Assembly (NCBI RefSeq): GCF_014639255.1
Contig: NZ_BMFV01000033.1
Span: forward strand, 1 to 54,249
Direction of reading: 5' to 3'
Length of the DNA: 54,249 nt
Origin: Pullulanibacillus pueri
GTDB taxonomy: Bacteria > Bacillota > Bacilli > Bacillales > Sporolactobacillaceae
Each line of letters starts with the position of its first letter. Position 1 is the first letter of the stretch. The translations under genes were made by a program, and so were the position numbers. Shown piece by piece: positions 25,226-34,004 of this stretch. The notes beneath the pieces were generated by a model. The model did no database searches. It saw nothing but the letters and a program-made list of their open reading frames with translations, and was not told the origin of the DNA.

Positions 25226-25741
25226 GTGAATATTCCTCCTTGAAAAAGAGATTTAACGCCTTCAAGCCACGATGTATTCTTGTCTTTACATACCCTCAGG
25301 GGTGTTCAGTGTTTCTGCTATGTCTTTAATTTTAAAATCATAATAATATCTAAGGATAATGGCGGTTCTTGTTTCATAATCTAATGTCTCTAGTGCCTCT
25401 TTCAGTGCTAAATGATTAACAACTTCTGTAGATAACTCACTATGTATAAATGGGGCCTCGTCGATTTCTTCATGAATAACGAGTCTTTTTTGTTTTCTAA
25501 TAAAATCTAGTGCACTATGAATCAATATTTTAGTGATCCACGTGTTAAAAGCTTCTATGCTTCTTACATTTTCATAGTTCTGATAGGCTTTAAACATCGT
25601 TTCCTGCACTATATCTGTGGCATCATGCTTATTTTTCACATACAAAAAGGCCGTTCTGTACAGTTTATTTTTTATTGGCTCGACTTGAGCTAGAAACGCC
25701 TTCTTTTTGCTTGCATCTCTTTTCTTAAAAAAGCCTGGCAC
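25215..25741 (-). pseudogene. ECF sigma factor with a one-base frameshift in region 4
   Basis: The frame from GTG 25741 encodes region 2 (FLYVKNKHDATDIVQETMFK, then TWITKILIHSALDFI) and most of region 4 (TRTAIILRYYYDFKIKDIAE), then stops at 25286 right after TPEGM. Expected continuation TVKTRIHRGLKAL is present in the next frame (25289 down to 25215). Loss of one base near 25290 (GGTATGTA where GGTACTGTA is expected) explains it. The recognition helix is lost, so the product should be inactive unless this is a sequencing error or a programmed shift. The second ECF factor at 41794 keeps the motif. Confidence 0.8.
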
Positions 25742-25767
25742 TGACCTCCACCCCCTTATATACTAAA

Positions 25768-25794
25768 GACGCACAAGGCTTTAAAACCGTTTCA
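25768..25794 (-). promoter_or_regulatory. ECF-type autoregulatory promoter
   Basis: Minus-strand TGAAAC (25789-25794), a 17-bp spacer beginning GGTTTT, and CGTC (25768-25771) match the SigW/SigX/SigM/SigV-type consensus. It directly precedes the sigma gene. The second ECF operon has the same layout and spacing. Confidence 0.78.
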
Positions 25795-25810
25795 AATTTT
25801 ATAAATGTAT

Positions 25811-25858
25811 AAAAAAAAGCCTACACAGGAGTGTAGCATATCCCATGTAGGTTTTTTG
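25811..25858 (-). terminator. Terminator after the L,D-transpeptidase gene
   Basis: Minus-strand CCTACA...TGTAGG stem followed by CTTTTTTTT, starting 2 nt after the stop codon of the gene ending at 25860. Confidence 0.8.
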
Positions 25859-25859
25859 T

Positions 25860-27131
25860 TTAATAGTTACTTAATCCTGAAACCGGGGTTTGGATGATCA
25901 CCGGGCTTTTAGCAGGATCTAACCACTTTAATATTTTTAAGACGTTCGATTGTGCTGTATCAGTACAGCCCAGTGTATACCCACTTCCCACGTGGAAGAA
26001 GATCGCACTCCCTTTATATGGCGTGCGACTCGTATTATAGTTAATCACAAAGCCATAATTATAAGCAGAGATATTCATATTTTCAGCACTCTTCCATTGT
26101 CCTTGCGTTTTACTTCTTGATTGCCAGGTGTTATAAAGCGAGGATTTAGGATCATCCACCCAAACATCGTCGCTCGTGATTTTTCGATACGACAATTTGG
26201 TTCCTGGATTCGCATAACGTCCAAAGGCCGTTCCAATCGTGTACTTACCAATCGGTGACTTCTTACCGCCCTCACTCATACTTGATGTGAGTCCATACTT
26301 ACCTACATGCCCAGATATCGTGAGCACAGGATTCCACTTTCCACTTGCATTTTTCTCGAAGGTGCGAATTGTAGCCGCATTCGTGCTAGAGCTGCTTGTG
26401 GTCACGAGAATAAGCTGACGGTTTCTGCTTACTGTTTTTAATTGATCTGCCACATTACTCTTATGCGCCGGTTTGCTTGTCGTTGTTGGAGCAGGCTGCG
26501 ACTTTTTAACAGATGTCGTGGTAGATGTCTTCTGAGTTACTGTCTTTTTGACGACGGGTTTTGTTGTAGATAAATATTTATTAGACACCCAACCCGTTTT
26601 ATTATTTACCTTGATCTTACTCCAAGAGCCACTTGACTCATAGACTGTAACTGCCTGTCCTTGTTTTATCATCATAATGGCTGGATGATTGGTTCCAGCG
26701 CCACTCCTTACATTCAAAGAACTGACTGTCACATATTTCGTTACTGGTTTTATAGTTTCTTCTGCTGACTTTGTAGATGTTTCTACTGTCTTTGTAGGCG
26801 TAGCGGAAGTAGAGGTTTCCTTCTTTGCCGTTTCTTCTTTTTCCGCTTCAACTTTTTTGGCTTCTTGAGCAGGGTCCTTGGTATTTTCAGTTTGAGTTTT
26901 CTTAGCGTCGGACTTTTTTTCAGTAGTCTCTTTTTTGTCCGTTTTTTTATCGCTTGCCTCTTCATGGGTTGCCTTGACGACATCCGTTTTCTCCACTTTT
27001 GGTGTTGCTTGATGAGAAGATAATGTTGGCGGTTTTTCTGCCCCTCTACTCGAAAAGACCAAAACTACAATTAAACCGATCGCGATGGTCACCAATGCAC
27101 CAATAAAAATTTTCTGTTTGTTTCTTTTCAT
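25860..27131 (-). CDS. SH3-domain L,D-transpeptidase-like cell-wall protein
   Basis: The 423-residue protein has one N-terminal membrane helix (about 9-28), a long Lys/Glu/Thr-rich linker (30-130), a bacterial SH3 domain (about 133-190, VSSLNVRSGAGTNHPAIM), a second Thr/Pro/Lys linker and a C-terminal YkuD-like domain with GGKKSPIGKYTIG and the catalytic-type His380 (FFHVGSG) and Cys389 (LGCTD). L,D-transpeptidases make 3-3 cross-links or attach proteins to peptidoglycan. The HxG...S.GC motif is altered (HVGSGYTLGC), so the activity is likely but not certain. It acts outside the cell. Confidence 0.78.
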   Translation of the reverse strand: MKRNKQKIFIGALVTIAIGLIVVLVFSSRGAEKPPTLSSHQATPKVEKTDVVKATHEEASDKKTDKKETTEKKSDAKKTQTENTKDPAQEAKKVEAEKEETAKKETSTSATPTKTVETSTKSAEETIKPVTKYVTVSSLNVRSGAGTNHPAIMMIKQGQAVTVYESSGSWSKIKVNNKTGWVSNKYLSTTKPVVKKTVTQKTSTTTSVKKSQPAPTTTSKPAHKSNVADQLKTVSRNRQLILVTTSSSSTNAATIRTFEKNASGKWNPVLTISGHVGKYGLTSSMSEGGKKSPIGKYTIGTAFGRYANPGTKLSYRKITSDDVWVDDPKSSLYNTWQSRSKTQGQWKSAENMNISAYNYGFVINYNTSRTPYKGSAIFFHVGSGYTLGCTDTAQSNVLKILKWLDPAKSPVIIQTPVSGLSNY

Positions 27132-27431
27132 TCTTCTCCTCCTTCTACACTGCTCACTATTGAATCTTTGACGTTAGAGAATATCGAGTATATCACCACA
27201 CAATGTGACCGTCACTCCACTAAACTCCTAAATATAGTCAATTATTATATCGGTCAAACTGCTGATTTGTTTAGTAAAAAGAGGAAATTTAAAAGATTTT
27301 GGAACGGTGATAAACGCGCTTAACCATTAACATGAACATTCCTGACTTGACCGTTTTCCACTCTCTCCCGTCCTTTAACCCCAAGACTTCATTCAAACCT
27401 TCTCTACAAAAAGAACGGTCTGTGATTATGT
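27132..27431. other. Intergenic region with no recognised gene
   Basis: AT-rich sequence. A minus-strand open frame of about 40 codons around 27290-27410 (reading REGLNEVLGLKDGREW) has no convincing start and may be a remnant. GACCGTT and AACGGTC occur about 60 bp apart (about 27347 and 27412). Confidence 0.4.
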
Positions 27432-28388
27432 TTAAATCGAGAGGCTCAAGAGTTCTTCACTTAACCTACATATTTCTTTTACCTTATTGTCATCTAAAGG
27501 AACAAATCCTATTTTCGTCAAGCCTTTTTGTAAATCCCTCGGCAAATGATCATAATACGTCTCAAAGGAGCGCCCTTCTGAAGTTTCAAGAAATAACCAT
27601 AATGCTTCACTATACATCTGAAAGAGTATATTTAGATATTCTTTTTTATTCAATAATCGTTGGATCTTTCTTTCACATAAACGATCATGAAGTTCAAAGA
27701 GATCATTAAAAGCATATCCTTTCTCTCTAAGATGCTTGCGGAAATGGCTCATTATTTGCTGAACCTCTGAAACATTTACATCTAATTTAAAGGGGGAAAC
27801 GGATTCAAATTGATGGAAGACCTCTAAGTCTTGAGTTCTAGGAATCAGATGCTCGTTTGCCAGAGAATGATAGTGATAGAGTAAGTATAAAAAACCAGCC
27901 TCCGTCCAAGCCCCTGTAGCAGCAATTGTTGCAGAATAATAATGCTGTTGCTTTACACACTCTAAGGCAAATCTTCTTCTTTCTCTTACGATCATAGAGA
28001 CATGTTCCATCATCTTGTTTCTCCCTATCTCTGAGTAAAAATAGTCTATCGCCCATGTTTTTATCGCATTTAATGTGCCTCCTTCATCTTTTATAATTGA
28101 AATCTCTAGTAGAAACCTGAAATCCCAAGGTGATGCCTCAATCCTACTTTTATTTGGTAACTCAATGATATGTAATTGTTCTAATTGAATGATCTCACCT
28201 TTGAAAATAATGTCTGTCTTTGTCGGGGGCACTTCAATGTTTCTGTATACCGTTAAATCTATATCACTATATTCATCAGCTTCTCCTCTTCCTACTGAGC
28301 CCCCTACATAGGCATAAGTAATGTCTCTCTTTTCCTCTTTAATAAACTCTCTTGCCCTTGTAAGTAATTCATCGCTTTTTTGTGCCAC
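27432..28388 (-). CDS. Nucleotidyltransferase-domain protein
   Basis: The 318-residue protein opens with an NTP_transf_2 core: YVGGSVGRGEADEYSDIDL (about 32-50), where GS and the DxD carry catalysis. A long helical C-terminal part follows. This is the kanamycin-nucleotidyltransferase/AadK-like superfamily, but not close to a named resistance enzyme. GTG at 28388 is chosen because AGGGGGAG lies immediately upstream; the upstream ATG at 28412 has none. Substrate unknown. Confidence 0.75.
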   Translation of the reverse strand: MAQKSDELLTRAREFIKEEKRDITYAYVGGSVGRGEADEYSDIDLTVYRNIEVPPTKTDIIFKGEIIQLEQLHIIELPNKSRIEASPWDFRFLLEISIIKDEGGTLNAIKTWAIDYFYSEIGRNKMMEHVSMIVRERRRFALECVKQQHYYSATIAATGAWTEAGFLYLLYHYHSLANEHLIPRTQDLEVFHQFESVSPFKLDVNVSEVQQIMSHFRKHLREKGYAFNDLFELHDRLCERKIQRLLNKKEYLNILFQMYSEALWLFLETSEGRSFETYYDHLPRDLQKGLTKIGFVPLDDNKVKEICRLSEELLSLSI

Positions 28389-28457
28389 TATTCTCCCCCT
28401 AAAAAATGACATTTTATAGTATCCTATTCTTCTTGAATGAACAACCGAATTCAGCGA

Positions 28458-29042
28458 TTAAAAACATTCTCGTAATTTAAGGGAGAGCTCTTTATTATTA
28501 ACGATAAAGTCTCTGATTGGGAGAACGATAAAATAAGGAGTTGCCTCAGTATTTGCTAGTAAACAGTCATCATAAATCAAACTTATATTTAATTCTTTTA
28601 GAGGCTCTATTTCATTTTTCATGAGATCATTTGACAGTTCTACATATAATGTCTGACTAGATTCATCAATGGATCGTTCTAATGAAAAACGTCCAGCAAG
28701 GCTCCCAAACCATACCCTAAAGGATTGGTATATTTCATTAAATTGATTTAATGTATCCTCCGCTTCAGTGAATAAGACTTGGTAAAATAAGTTTTTCTTT
28801 TTAATAAACACTTGCTGATCATTGATCGGGTCTTCAGAAATGGACTTCAATATGTCATCCCATAATTCACTGTAGCGCTTAGCAAAGTCATTCCGAAATC
28901 CACATTCCTTGGGTATGTAAGGAAATTTTAGTTCATCCTTATCCTGTTTTTGGTTTAGAAAGATATTTTGAATATAAACCAAAAAGTTTAATGAATAAGA
29001 AGCCTCTGTCCTTATTTGTAATGAATTTTTAATTTCATACAC
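28458..29042 (-). CDS. Protein of unknown function, 194 residues
   Basis: No signal peptide, membrane helix or motif is recognised. The sequence is rich in aromatic and acidic residues (FRVWFGSLAGRFSLERSIDE, YFIVLPIRDFIVNN) and looks like a compact soluble protein. GGGAG lies 3 nt before the ATG. It is upstream of the nucleotidyltransferase gene (70 bp), possibly in one unit. Confidence 0.6.
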   Translation of the reverse strand: MYEIKNSLQIRTEASYSLNFLVYIQNIFLNQKQDKDELKFPYIPKECGFRNDFAKRYSELWDDILKSISEDPINDQQVFIKKKNLFYQVLFTEAEDTLNQFNEIYQSFRVWFGSLAGRFSLERSIDESSQTLYVELSNDLMKNEIEPLKELNISLIYDDCLLANTEATPYFIVLPIRDFIVNNKELSLKLRECF

Positions 29043-29245
29043 TCCCTATTTGTTACGTTTAAAAATCATCTTTTTATTCTTGTTTGTTCATTCTCTTTGT
29101 CCTTTACTTCAATAAAAAAGGACAATCTCCTTCATGAAGATTACCCCTGTTGATAAAATTTCATTATTGCCAGCAAAATTTCAGGAATTCCTATTCACCT
29201 ACAAAACATTCAAAATAAATAATGTCTGGAGCACCCAACCCTTTG

Positions 29246-29812
29246 TCACAAAGACGGTGTAAACTCTTCCCTCAAAAGAGCATAATTTGCAATGTCTATA
29301 AATTTTCCCTTTATAAAAAGTGTCTGCCTTGCAACGCCTTCGAAGGTCATCCCTAATTTTTCTAATACCCGCTGTGATTGTTTGTTTTCCAACATGATTC
29401 GTCCCTCCACACGATTGAGTCCCAATGTTCCAAAACCATATTCTAATAGTTTTTGAGAAGCTTCAGTTGTCATTCCACGCCCCCAATAATGATGGGATAA
29501 GACATAAGCGATTTCGGCTTTAAAATGGTCAGGACTCCAATTAACATAATCAATAGTGCCAATCATTTTCCCTTCACTTTTAAGTTCTATGGCCCAAGTT
29601 AACTTCCCTTTTTCTTTATATGCATTGGTAATGGATTCTAAAAAGTGTTGGCTATCCTCAATGGACTTGTGAACATCCCATGGCACGTAGCGAGAGACCT
29701 GCGGTTTAGAGGCATATGCAAATAAATCCTCGACATCATTAAGAGTGAGTTTTCTCAGTATTAAACGCTCTGTTTCTAATGTAGGTACATCAATTTCATG
29801 CTTTTGAATCAA
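29246..29812 (-). CDS. GNAT acetyltransferase (RimJ/RimL type)
   Basis: The 188-residue protein has the RimJ/RimL-like layout LETERLILRKLTLNDVEDLF near the N-terminus, HHYWGRGMTTEASQKLLEYGF (acetyl-CoA site) and LENKQSQRVLEKLGM. It transfers acetyl to an amine; the target is unknown. TTG at 29812 follows AGGGAGGG by 7 nt. A GTG at 29878 would overlap the upstream gene by 29 bp and has no site. It lies directly after a second GNAT gene. Confidence 0.8.
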   Translation of the reverse strand: MIQKHEIDVPTLETERLILRKLTLNDVEDLFAYASKPQVSRYVPWDVHKSIEDSQHFLESITNAYKEKGKLTWAIELKSEGKMIGTIDYVNWSPDHFKAEIAYVLSHHYWGRGMTTEASQKLLEYGFGTLGLNRVEGRIMLENKQSQRVLEKLGMTFEGVARQTLFIKGKFIDIANYALLREEFTPSL

Positions 29813-29849
29813 TTGCTTTCCCTCCCTTAGGTTATTATTTTCAAAGCTC

Positions 29850-30434
29850 TTAGATCTTTCTTTTACTACTCGCTTCACGACATCCTGAATTTAAATAATA
29901 TACAAGATTATCCGTCCACTCTCCGAACTCATAAATAAACTTCTTTCTGGTGCATTCCAACTCCATTCCTATACTTTCTACTAAATGTATGGAAGGAAAA
30001 TTATCAACATTTATATGAGCTTCAATTCGATGGAAGTTGAGAAGATCAAAGGCAATATTAAGTGTTTCTCCTACCGCTTCTTTACCATAGCCCCTTCGCC
30101 AATGTTGATTGTGCATTCTATAACCTAGAAGCCCCCACTGGAACTCGTCTCTCATGATTGTTGAAATTTCAACCTTGCCGATATGCTTTCCATCCGACTT
30201 TCGAAAAACAGCAAAAACGTACGCTCGGTCCTGATCAGCTAAGTTATGAAGTTTTGTGACAATACCATTGAACTTCGCCTGTGTCCATTCGCTTAAATCT
30301 ATTTTATCGTCGTCGTATTTATGCTGTTTCGGAAGACAATTTTGATAGCCTTCTATGTAACTTTCATAATCATGATTTTGCAATAACCGTAAAGCTAATC
30401 GCTCTGTTTCTGATTGCAGCTTGTCTGTTTTCAA
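29850..30434 (-). CDS. GNAT acetyltransferase
   Basis: This 194-residue acetyltransferase has ETERLALRLLQNHDYESYIE at the start, NQHWRRGYGKEAVGETLNIAF (acetyl-CoA binding) and NFPSIHLVESIGMELE, typical of RimJ/RimL-like GNATs. The start is TTG, 8 nt after AAGGAG. It is followed by the next GNAT gene in the same direction with a gap of 37 bp; the two differ enough not to be a recent duplication. Substrate unknown. Confidence 0.82.
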   Translation of the reverse strand: MKTDKLQSETERLALRLLQNHDYESYIEGYQNCLPKQHKYDDDKIDLSEWTQAKFNGIVTKLHNLADQDRAYVFAVFRKSDGKHIGKVEISTIMRDEFQWGLLGYRMHNQHWRRGYGKEAVGETLNIAFDLLNFHRIEAHINVDNFPSIHLVESIGMELECTRKKFIYEFGEWTDNLVYYLNSGCREASSKRKI

Positions 30435-30635
30435 TAGGACATCTCCTTAGCATTGAATATTTTCCAGTAGCAAAACCCTTTGCTTTTGGATTATATGCCA
30501 TAAGCTATCACACCTTTCAATCATTAATGAAACAGTTTAATGAGATGTAAAGAGGTCCTGTTTATTCAGTCTCTCACTTGATACAATATTCTTACAATAG
30601 CTCTATATTGTCAAAGACAAAAAGGAGATAAAAGA

Positions 30636-30685
30636 GAAAAACCCCTGAAAGTTGTGAACAAGGCTGCTCCACAACATCAGGGATT
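30636..30685 (-). terminator. Terminator-like hairpin downstream of the ABC/GntR operon
   Basis: On the minus strand CCCTGA-T-GTTGTG pairs with CACAAC-TT-TCAGGG, followed by GTTTTT. It lies about 160 nt after the GntR stop. It resembles in part the A/B/C terminator family at 36511, 46277 and 48985. The rest of 30435-30848 shows no gene. Confidence 0.6.
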
Positions 30686-30848
30686 TTGAGGAATAAACTA
30701 TGAAAATCAGAATCTAAATATAAAGGACTTCATTTTTGAGCAAGGGAGTCTTGGAACTTAAGGATCGGGGCAATTCTCACTGATTTCAATGGAAAGGAGT
30801 ATCTCTCCCCCACCTCAAAACACATTTAGAATTTAGTCCCACAACAGC

Positions 30849-31223
30849 TTATTCAAAGTCATAAGCCTGCTTCAAGAGCTCTATCATTTCTTCTAGTGTG
30901 AGACCAAAAGATTTGTAATATGAAAGATCATTCACCATTTGCTTTAGGACCATTTCGTTGCGTAATTTTACCATTTCATCAGATGAGAATTCGGCTACAA
31001 AACAGCCTTTACCCGTGATGGTATTGATCAATCCTAATCGTTCGAGTTCTTCCCAAGCTTTCTTTACAGTGATGATACTGACTCCAAGCTCCTTGGCCGC
31101 TTGTCGGATCGGTGGCAAGCCATAGCCACTTTCTAAATCGCCTTTTAAAATTTGGGCGCTGATTTGTTCAAAAAGCTGCTGATAAATTGGCTTTTCAGAG
31201 GTGTTCGAAATCGCTATATTCAT
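30849..31223 (-). CDS. GntR-family regulator, YtrA subfamily
   Basis: The 124-residue protein has the GntR winged helix (PIYQQLFEQISAQILKGDLE, then LPPIRQAAKELGVSIITVKK) and only a short tail, as in YtrA-type regulators, which lack a large ligand domain. These usually repress the ABC-transporter operon they sit in. It overlaps the permease gene by 4 nt (ATGA) and is the last gene of the ATPase-permease-regulator operon. An operator-like palindrome sits in the operon promoter. Confidence 0.88.
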   Translation of the reverse strand: MNIAISNTSEKPIYQQLFEQISAQILKGDLESGYGLPPIRQAAKELGVSIITVKKAWEELERLGLINTITGKGCFVAEFSSDEMVKLRNEMVLKQMVNDLSYYKSFGLTLEEMIELLKQAYDFE

Positions 31224-31876
31224 TTTATCTCTACTTGCCGGAAGCGCTTGAGTGCCATTTTATAGGCGACCACATTAAAGGCAATAAATATTACGATTCC
31301 CACGATCAAAATAGAGGCTTGAAGCACATTATTATCAGCACCGCTCCCATTAAAAACATCTGATACAAAATCATTTTGGATGCCAAGCCACTGGGCAATT
31401 CCAGCAAAAACCATAGTGGCGGTGATAGCACCCCATGCTGCCGGTCCATGTTTATAAGCCGTCTTGTAAAACATGGGAATAAAGATCACATTAAAGATCG
31501 CCAGCATAACAAAACAGAGTCCCCAAAAACCCATGTGTGGCGCGAAGAAATAATAGTTCACATTTGGATATATGCGGAGCGTTATCATACCATAGATCAT
31601 GGCAATCACAATATGCATCAATTCTAGAAGAACAATAACAAACAGTCTTGCTTTCACCATATCTTTTCGAGTGACAGGCATCATAGTAGTAAATATTAAA
31701 TCATTCTGAGTTCTATATCCGCTAAACATATTTGGTATTGTTATCCAACAAAAATACAGTGGAACAATAAAGTAGATCCAGCCAGGAACAAGCATTAAAG
31801 CGCCTATCAGAAAGGGAAACACAAAAAACATAGGATTAACGCCTAATTTTAAATCCTTAATCACTAAGTTATACAT
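31220..31876 (-). CDS. ABC-2-type transporter permease
   Basis: This 218-residue protein is almost entirely membrane: six helices with a short cytoplasmic loop around YRTQNDLIFTTMMPVTRKDMV, typical of small ABC-2 permeases next to YtrA-type regulators. It overlaps the ATPase gene by 8 nt and the regulator by 4 nt, so the three are surely co-transcribed. The exported substrate is unknown; peptide antibiotics or lipids are common guesses. Confidence 0.8.
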   Translation of the reverse strand: MYNLVIKDLKLGVNPMFFVFPFLIGALMLVPGWIYFIVPLYFCWITIPNMFSGYRTQNDLIFTTMMPVTRKDMVKARLFVIVLLELMHIVIAMIYGMITLRIYPNVNYYFFAPHMGFWGLCFVMLAIFNVIFIPMFYKTAYKHGPAAWGAITATMVFAGIAQWLGIQNDFVSDVFNGSGADNNVLQASILIVGIVIFIAFNVVAYKMALKRFRQVEIK

Positions 31877-32723
31877 ACATATCCTCCCTTTTTGCGAAAT
31901 AAATCATAATTTCCTCGAGACTCGGCGTGGTTGCTTTAATATCAGAAGAGGAATCAAAATCTCTAGCATGAATCAATCCCGTAAAGCCGAATGAATTTAC
32001 TTTGTAGGCAATTAATTTTTCTCTCACCTGACTCAACTGGGTTTCACTACCGTTCAACAGGCGATACGATTCCATAAATTCTTCCTTTTCGGCGCTCTGA
32101 ATAATTTTCCCGTTTTCGATAAAGGTTATAAAATCCGCGCATTTCTCCAAGTCAGATGTAATATGTGTAGAGAAAAAAATACTGATCTCTCCATCCATTA
32201 CGAGTTCTTGAAAAATATCTAACAGATCATCTCTAGCGACCGGATCGAGTCCGCTTGTCGGTTCGTCGAGAATGAGAAGCTTTGCCCCATGAGATAAGGC
32301 CAGTGCCAAATTGTATTTGACCCTCATTCCCGTTGATAAGTCGATGATTTTCTTGTTTTCATCCAATTTAAATCTGCGCAAGTAGTTATAATAGGTTTCA
32401 TCATCCCAATGGGTGTAAAATTTCTTAATCACATCAGTCAATGTCTTCATTTTGCTTCGTGTATAAAAGTCAATATCTCCAAAGGCATAGCCGATATCCT
32501 GCTTCAATTCAATCTCATGTTCAGCAATATTCTTGCCAAAAATATGAACCTCACCACTGTCGGGGCGAATCATGTTTAAAATGGATTTGATCGTCGTCGT
32601 TTTCCCTGCGCCATTGGCACCGATAAAGCCCATAATATAACCTTTTTCCAGTTGAAACGATACATTCTCCAACCCAAAATTTTGGTAGCTTTTATTTAAA
32701 TGTCGAACATCTAAGGCCAGCAT
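31869..32723 (-). CDS. ABC transporter ATP-binding protein
   Basis: The 284-residue protein has Walker A GANGAGKTT (about 35-43), signature LSTGM (about 131-135, a weak variant of LSGG), Walker B LLILDEPTSGLDP (about 150-162) and the H-loop STHI. The C-terminal extension of about 75 residues is usual for YtrB-like ATPases. A perfect AAGGAGGT precedes the ATG. It is the first gene of the operon and energises the adjoining permease. Confidence 0.9.
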   Translation of the reverse strand: MLALDVRHLNKSYQNFGLENVSFQLEKGYIMGFIGANGAGKTTTIKSILNMIRPDSGEVHIFGKNIAEHEIELKQDIGYAFGDIDFYTRSKMKTLTDVIKKFYTHWDDETYYNYLRRFKLDENKKIIDLSTGMRVKYNLALALSHGAKLLILDEPTSGLDPVARDDLLDIFQELVMDGEISIFFSTHITSDLEKCADFITFIENGKIIQSAEKEEFMESYRLLNGSETQLSQVREKLIAYKVNSFGFTGLIHARDFDSSSDIKATTPSLEEIMIYFAKREDMYV

Positions 32724-32744
32724 AGTGGACCTCCTTAATTAATT

Positions 32745-32792
32745 GTGTATATCGTATATGCACAATATACACCGGTGTGATTATAAAGTCAA
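32745..32792 (-). promoter_or_regulatory. ABC/GntR operon promoter with overlapping operator
   Basis: Minus-strand TTGACT (32787-32792), 17 bp and TATATT (32764-32769). GTGTATAT (32745-32752) and ATATACAC (32765-32772) form an inverted repeat with a 12-bp spacer that covers the -10 and start site, the expected position for GntR autorepression. Confidence 0.78.
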
Positions 32793-33049
32793 TCCCTCCA
32801 GCGCACAAAAAAATTAAAACTCTTTATGAGGCCAGCCTGCGAAAGGACGAAAATAACCATATACCTACTTCCGAAGGTCATTAGAAAACTTGGCTTCCGC
32901 TAAATCCTTATCAGAGAAGACAAATTTTTCTACCGATCTCTTTATTGCTTTGACAGCTTTCTTATTCTTTTAGAAAAACCGGGCGAAAATGAACTGCATG
33001 CCCGGTCCTCATTCAGTTGAGCATTAAACCAAAAGGCAACGTAATATCA

Positions 33050-33311
33050 AGTGGATTGGAGCTGAAGACGCTCTGGCTCCTTCGGGAACAGCACGTGTCC
33101 GAAGATCCACTTGGGAAACTCGATTATCATCCCAAGTTAGCTGAGGCCACTAAGGACGATCGGCTAAAAACGTCACGTCCTGTGACAACGCCGACCCTAC
33201 CCACATCAAAAAATCGTAAAACACGATTTTTCTGCGAGGATTATTCTCTTAGCAGCTTTCCTTAGTCGTGTGGGCATGAGGAAAGCGAGCGTTCTGAAGC
33301 GTAAATCCACA
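33050..33311 (+). repeat. Dispersed MITE-like element, copy 3
   Basis: The left end GTGGATTGGAGCTGAAGACG followed by CTCCTTCGGGAACAGCA and the right end GAGGAAAGCGAGCGTTCTGA with ATCCACACC match the copy at 19378. Ends are imperfect inverted repeats. The interior has an extra hairpin AAAAATCGT/ACGATTTTT. A preceding palindrome (CCGGGC...GCCCGG, about 32978-33005) and CCTCATTCAGTTGA are shared with the copy at 3955. Confidence 0.8.
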
Positions 33312-33362
33312 CCACATCATCCTGATGACCAGAAATTTTCTTTACTGATGACGTTATAAAAA

Positions 33363-33400
33363 AGCAAAGTATTATTTTCATGAAGACAATAATACTTTGC
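33363..33400. other. Hairpin upstream of the VOC gene
   Basis: GCAAAGTATTAT and ATAATACTTTGC form a perfect 12-bp stem with a loop of about 13 nt. No T-run follows, so it may be an mRNA leader structure or part of a repeat. Confidence 0.5.
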
Positions 33401-33554
33401 ATAATGAATAAGTATCAAATAGTAATGAACCGGAGCAACGAAAGCCTAACTAGGTCTTTCTTTGAAAAAGAGTATGGGAAAAATTTTATTGTGCAAATCC
33501 TATGGCGCATTGTATGGTTACATCAAGCCTGATCAAAAGATTGGAGGAATACTA

Positions 33555-33926
33555 ATGGATTCAAACTCATTCGTGGCCATCCTTCCCAGTAATGATATTG
33601 ACGCAAGTGAAGCCTTTTACGCGAAACTCGGATTCAAGATCAATGGAGGAGGAGAACCAGACTACCGCATACTATCGGATGGGAAAGGAGCCCGCATTCA
33701 TCTAACACAGGCTGTGGAGGGTTGGCTCATCCCAGGCCGAAATCCGTTTGGAGTGTACCTTTATAGCGAGAATGTCGATGCGTTGGCTAAAGCATTTGGA
33801 GTTACTCCTGAAAATAAACCTTGGGGCATGTATGAATTTGCCTTGTCGGATCCAGATGAAACACTCGTCCGTATCGGTGGCCCACTAAGCGACTTTAGAA
33901 AACTTGACTCCTCCGAGCCTAAATAG
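33555..33926 (+). CDS. VOC/glyoxalase-fold protein (bleomycin-resistance-like)
   Basis: The 123-residue protein is one VOC domain: FVAILPSNDIDASEAFYAKL at the start, a PFGVYLYSENVDAL stretch and YEFALSDPDETLVRIGGP at the end. Size and order match bleomycin-binding-like proteins, which sequester or modify small molecules; the ligand is unknown. GGAGG lies 7 nt before ATG 33555; the more upstream ATG at 33462 has none. It stands alone. Confidence 0.82.
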   Translation: MDSNSFVAILPSNDIDASEAFYAKLGFKINGGGEPDYRILSDGKGARIHLTQAVEGWLIPGRNPFGVYLYSENVDALAKAFGVTPENKPWGMYEFALSDPDETLVRIGGPLSDFRKLDSSEPK

Positions 33927-33985
33927 CAAAAGCCAAAGTTGTCCTTATAAAGGTCTTTCCATTGAGTTGTAAATTCCTCCATTAC
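33927..33985. repeat. Degenerate dispersed repeat, copy 1
   Basis: CCAAAGTTGTCCTTATAA...TCTTTCC...GTTGTAAATTC resembles 48927-48981 and 51622-51675 in order and spacing (CCAAA-TT-CCTT-TAA-TCTCC-TTATA). Confidence 0.4.
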
Positions 33986-34004
33986 AGGGAAATGAACATC
34001 AGCG

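Noticed and set aside
27290..27410. Minus-strand frame of about 40 codons
   Set aside because: No start codon or ribosome site; composition alone is not enough.
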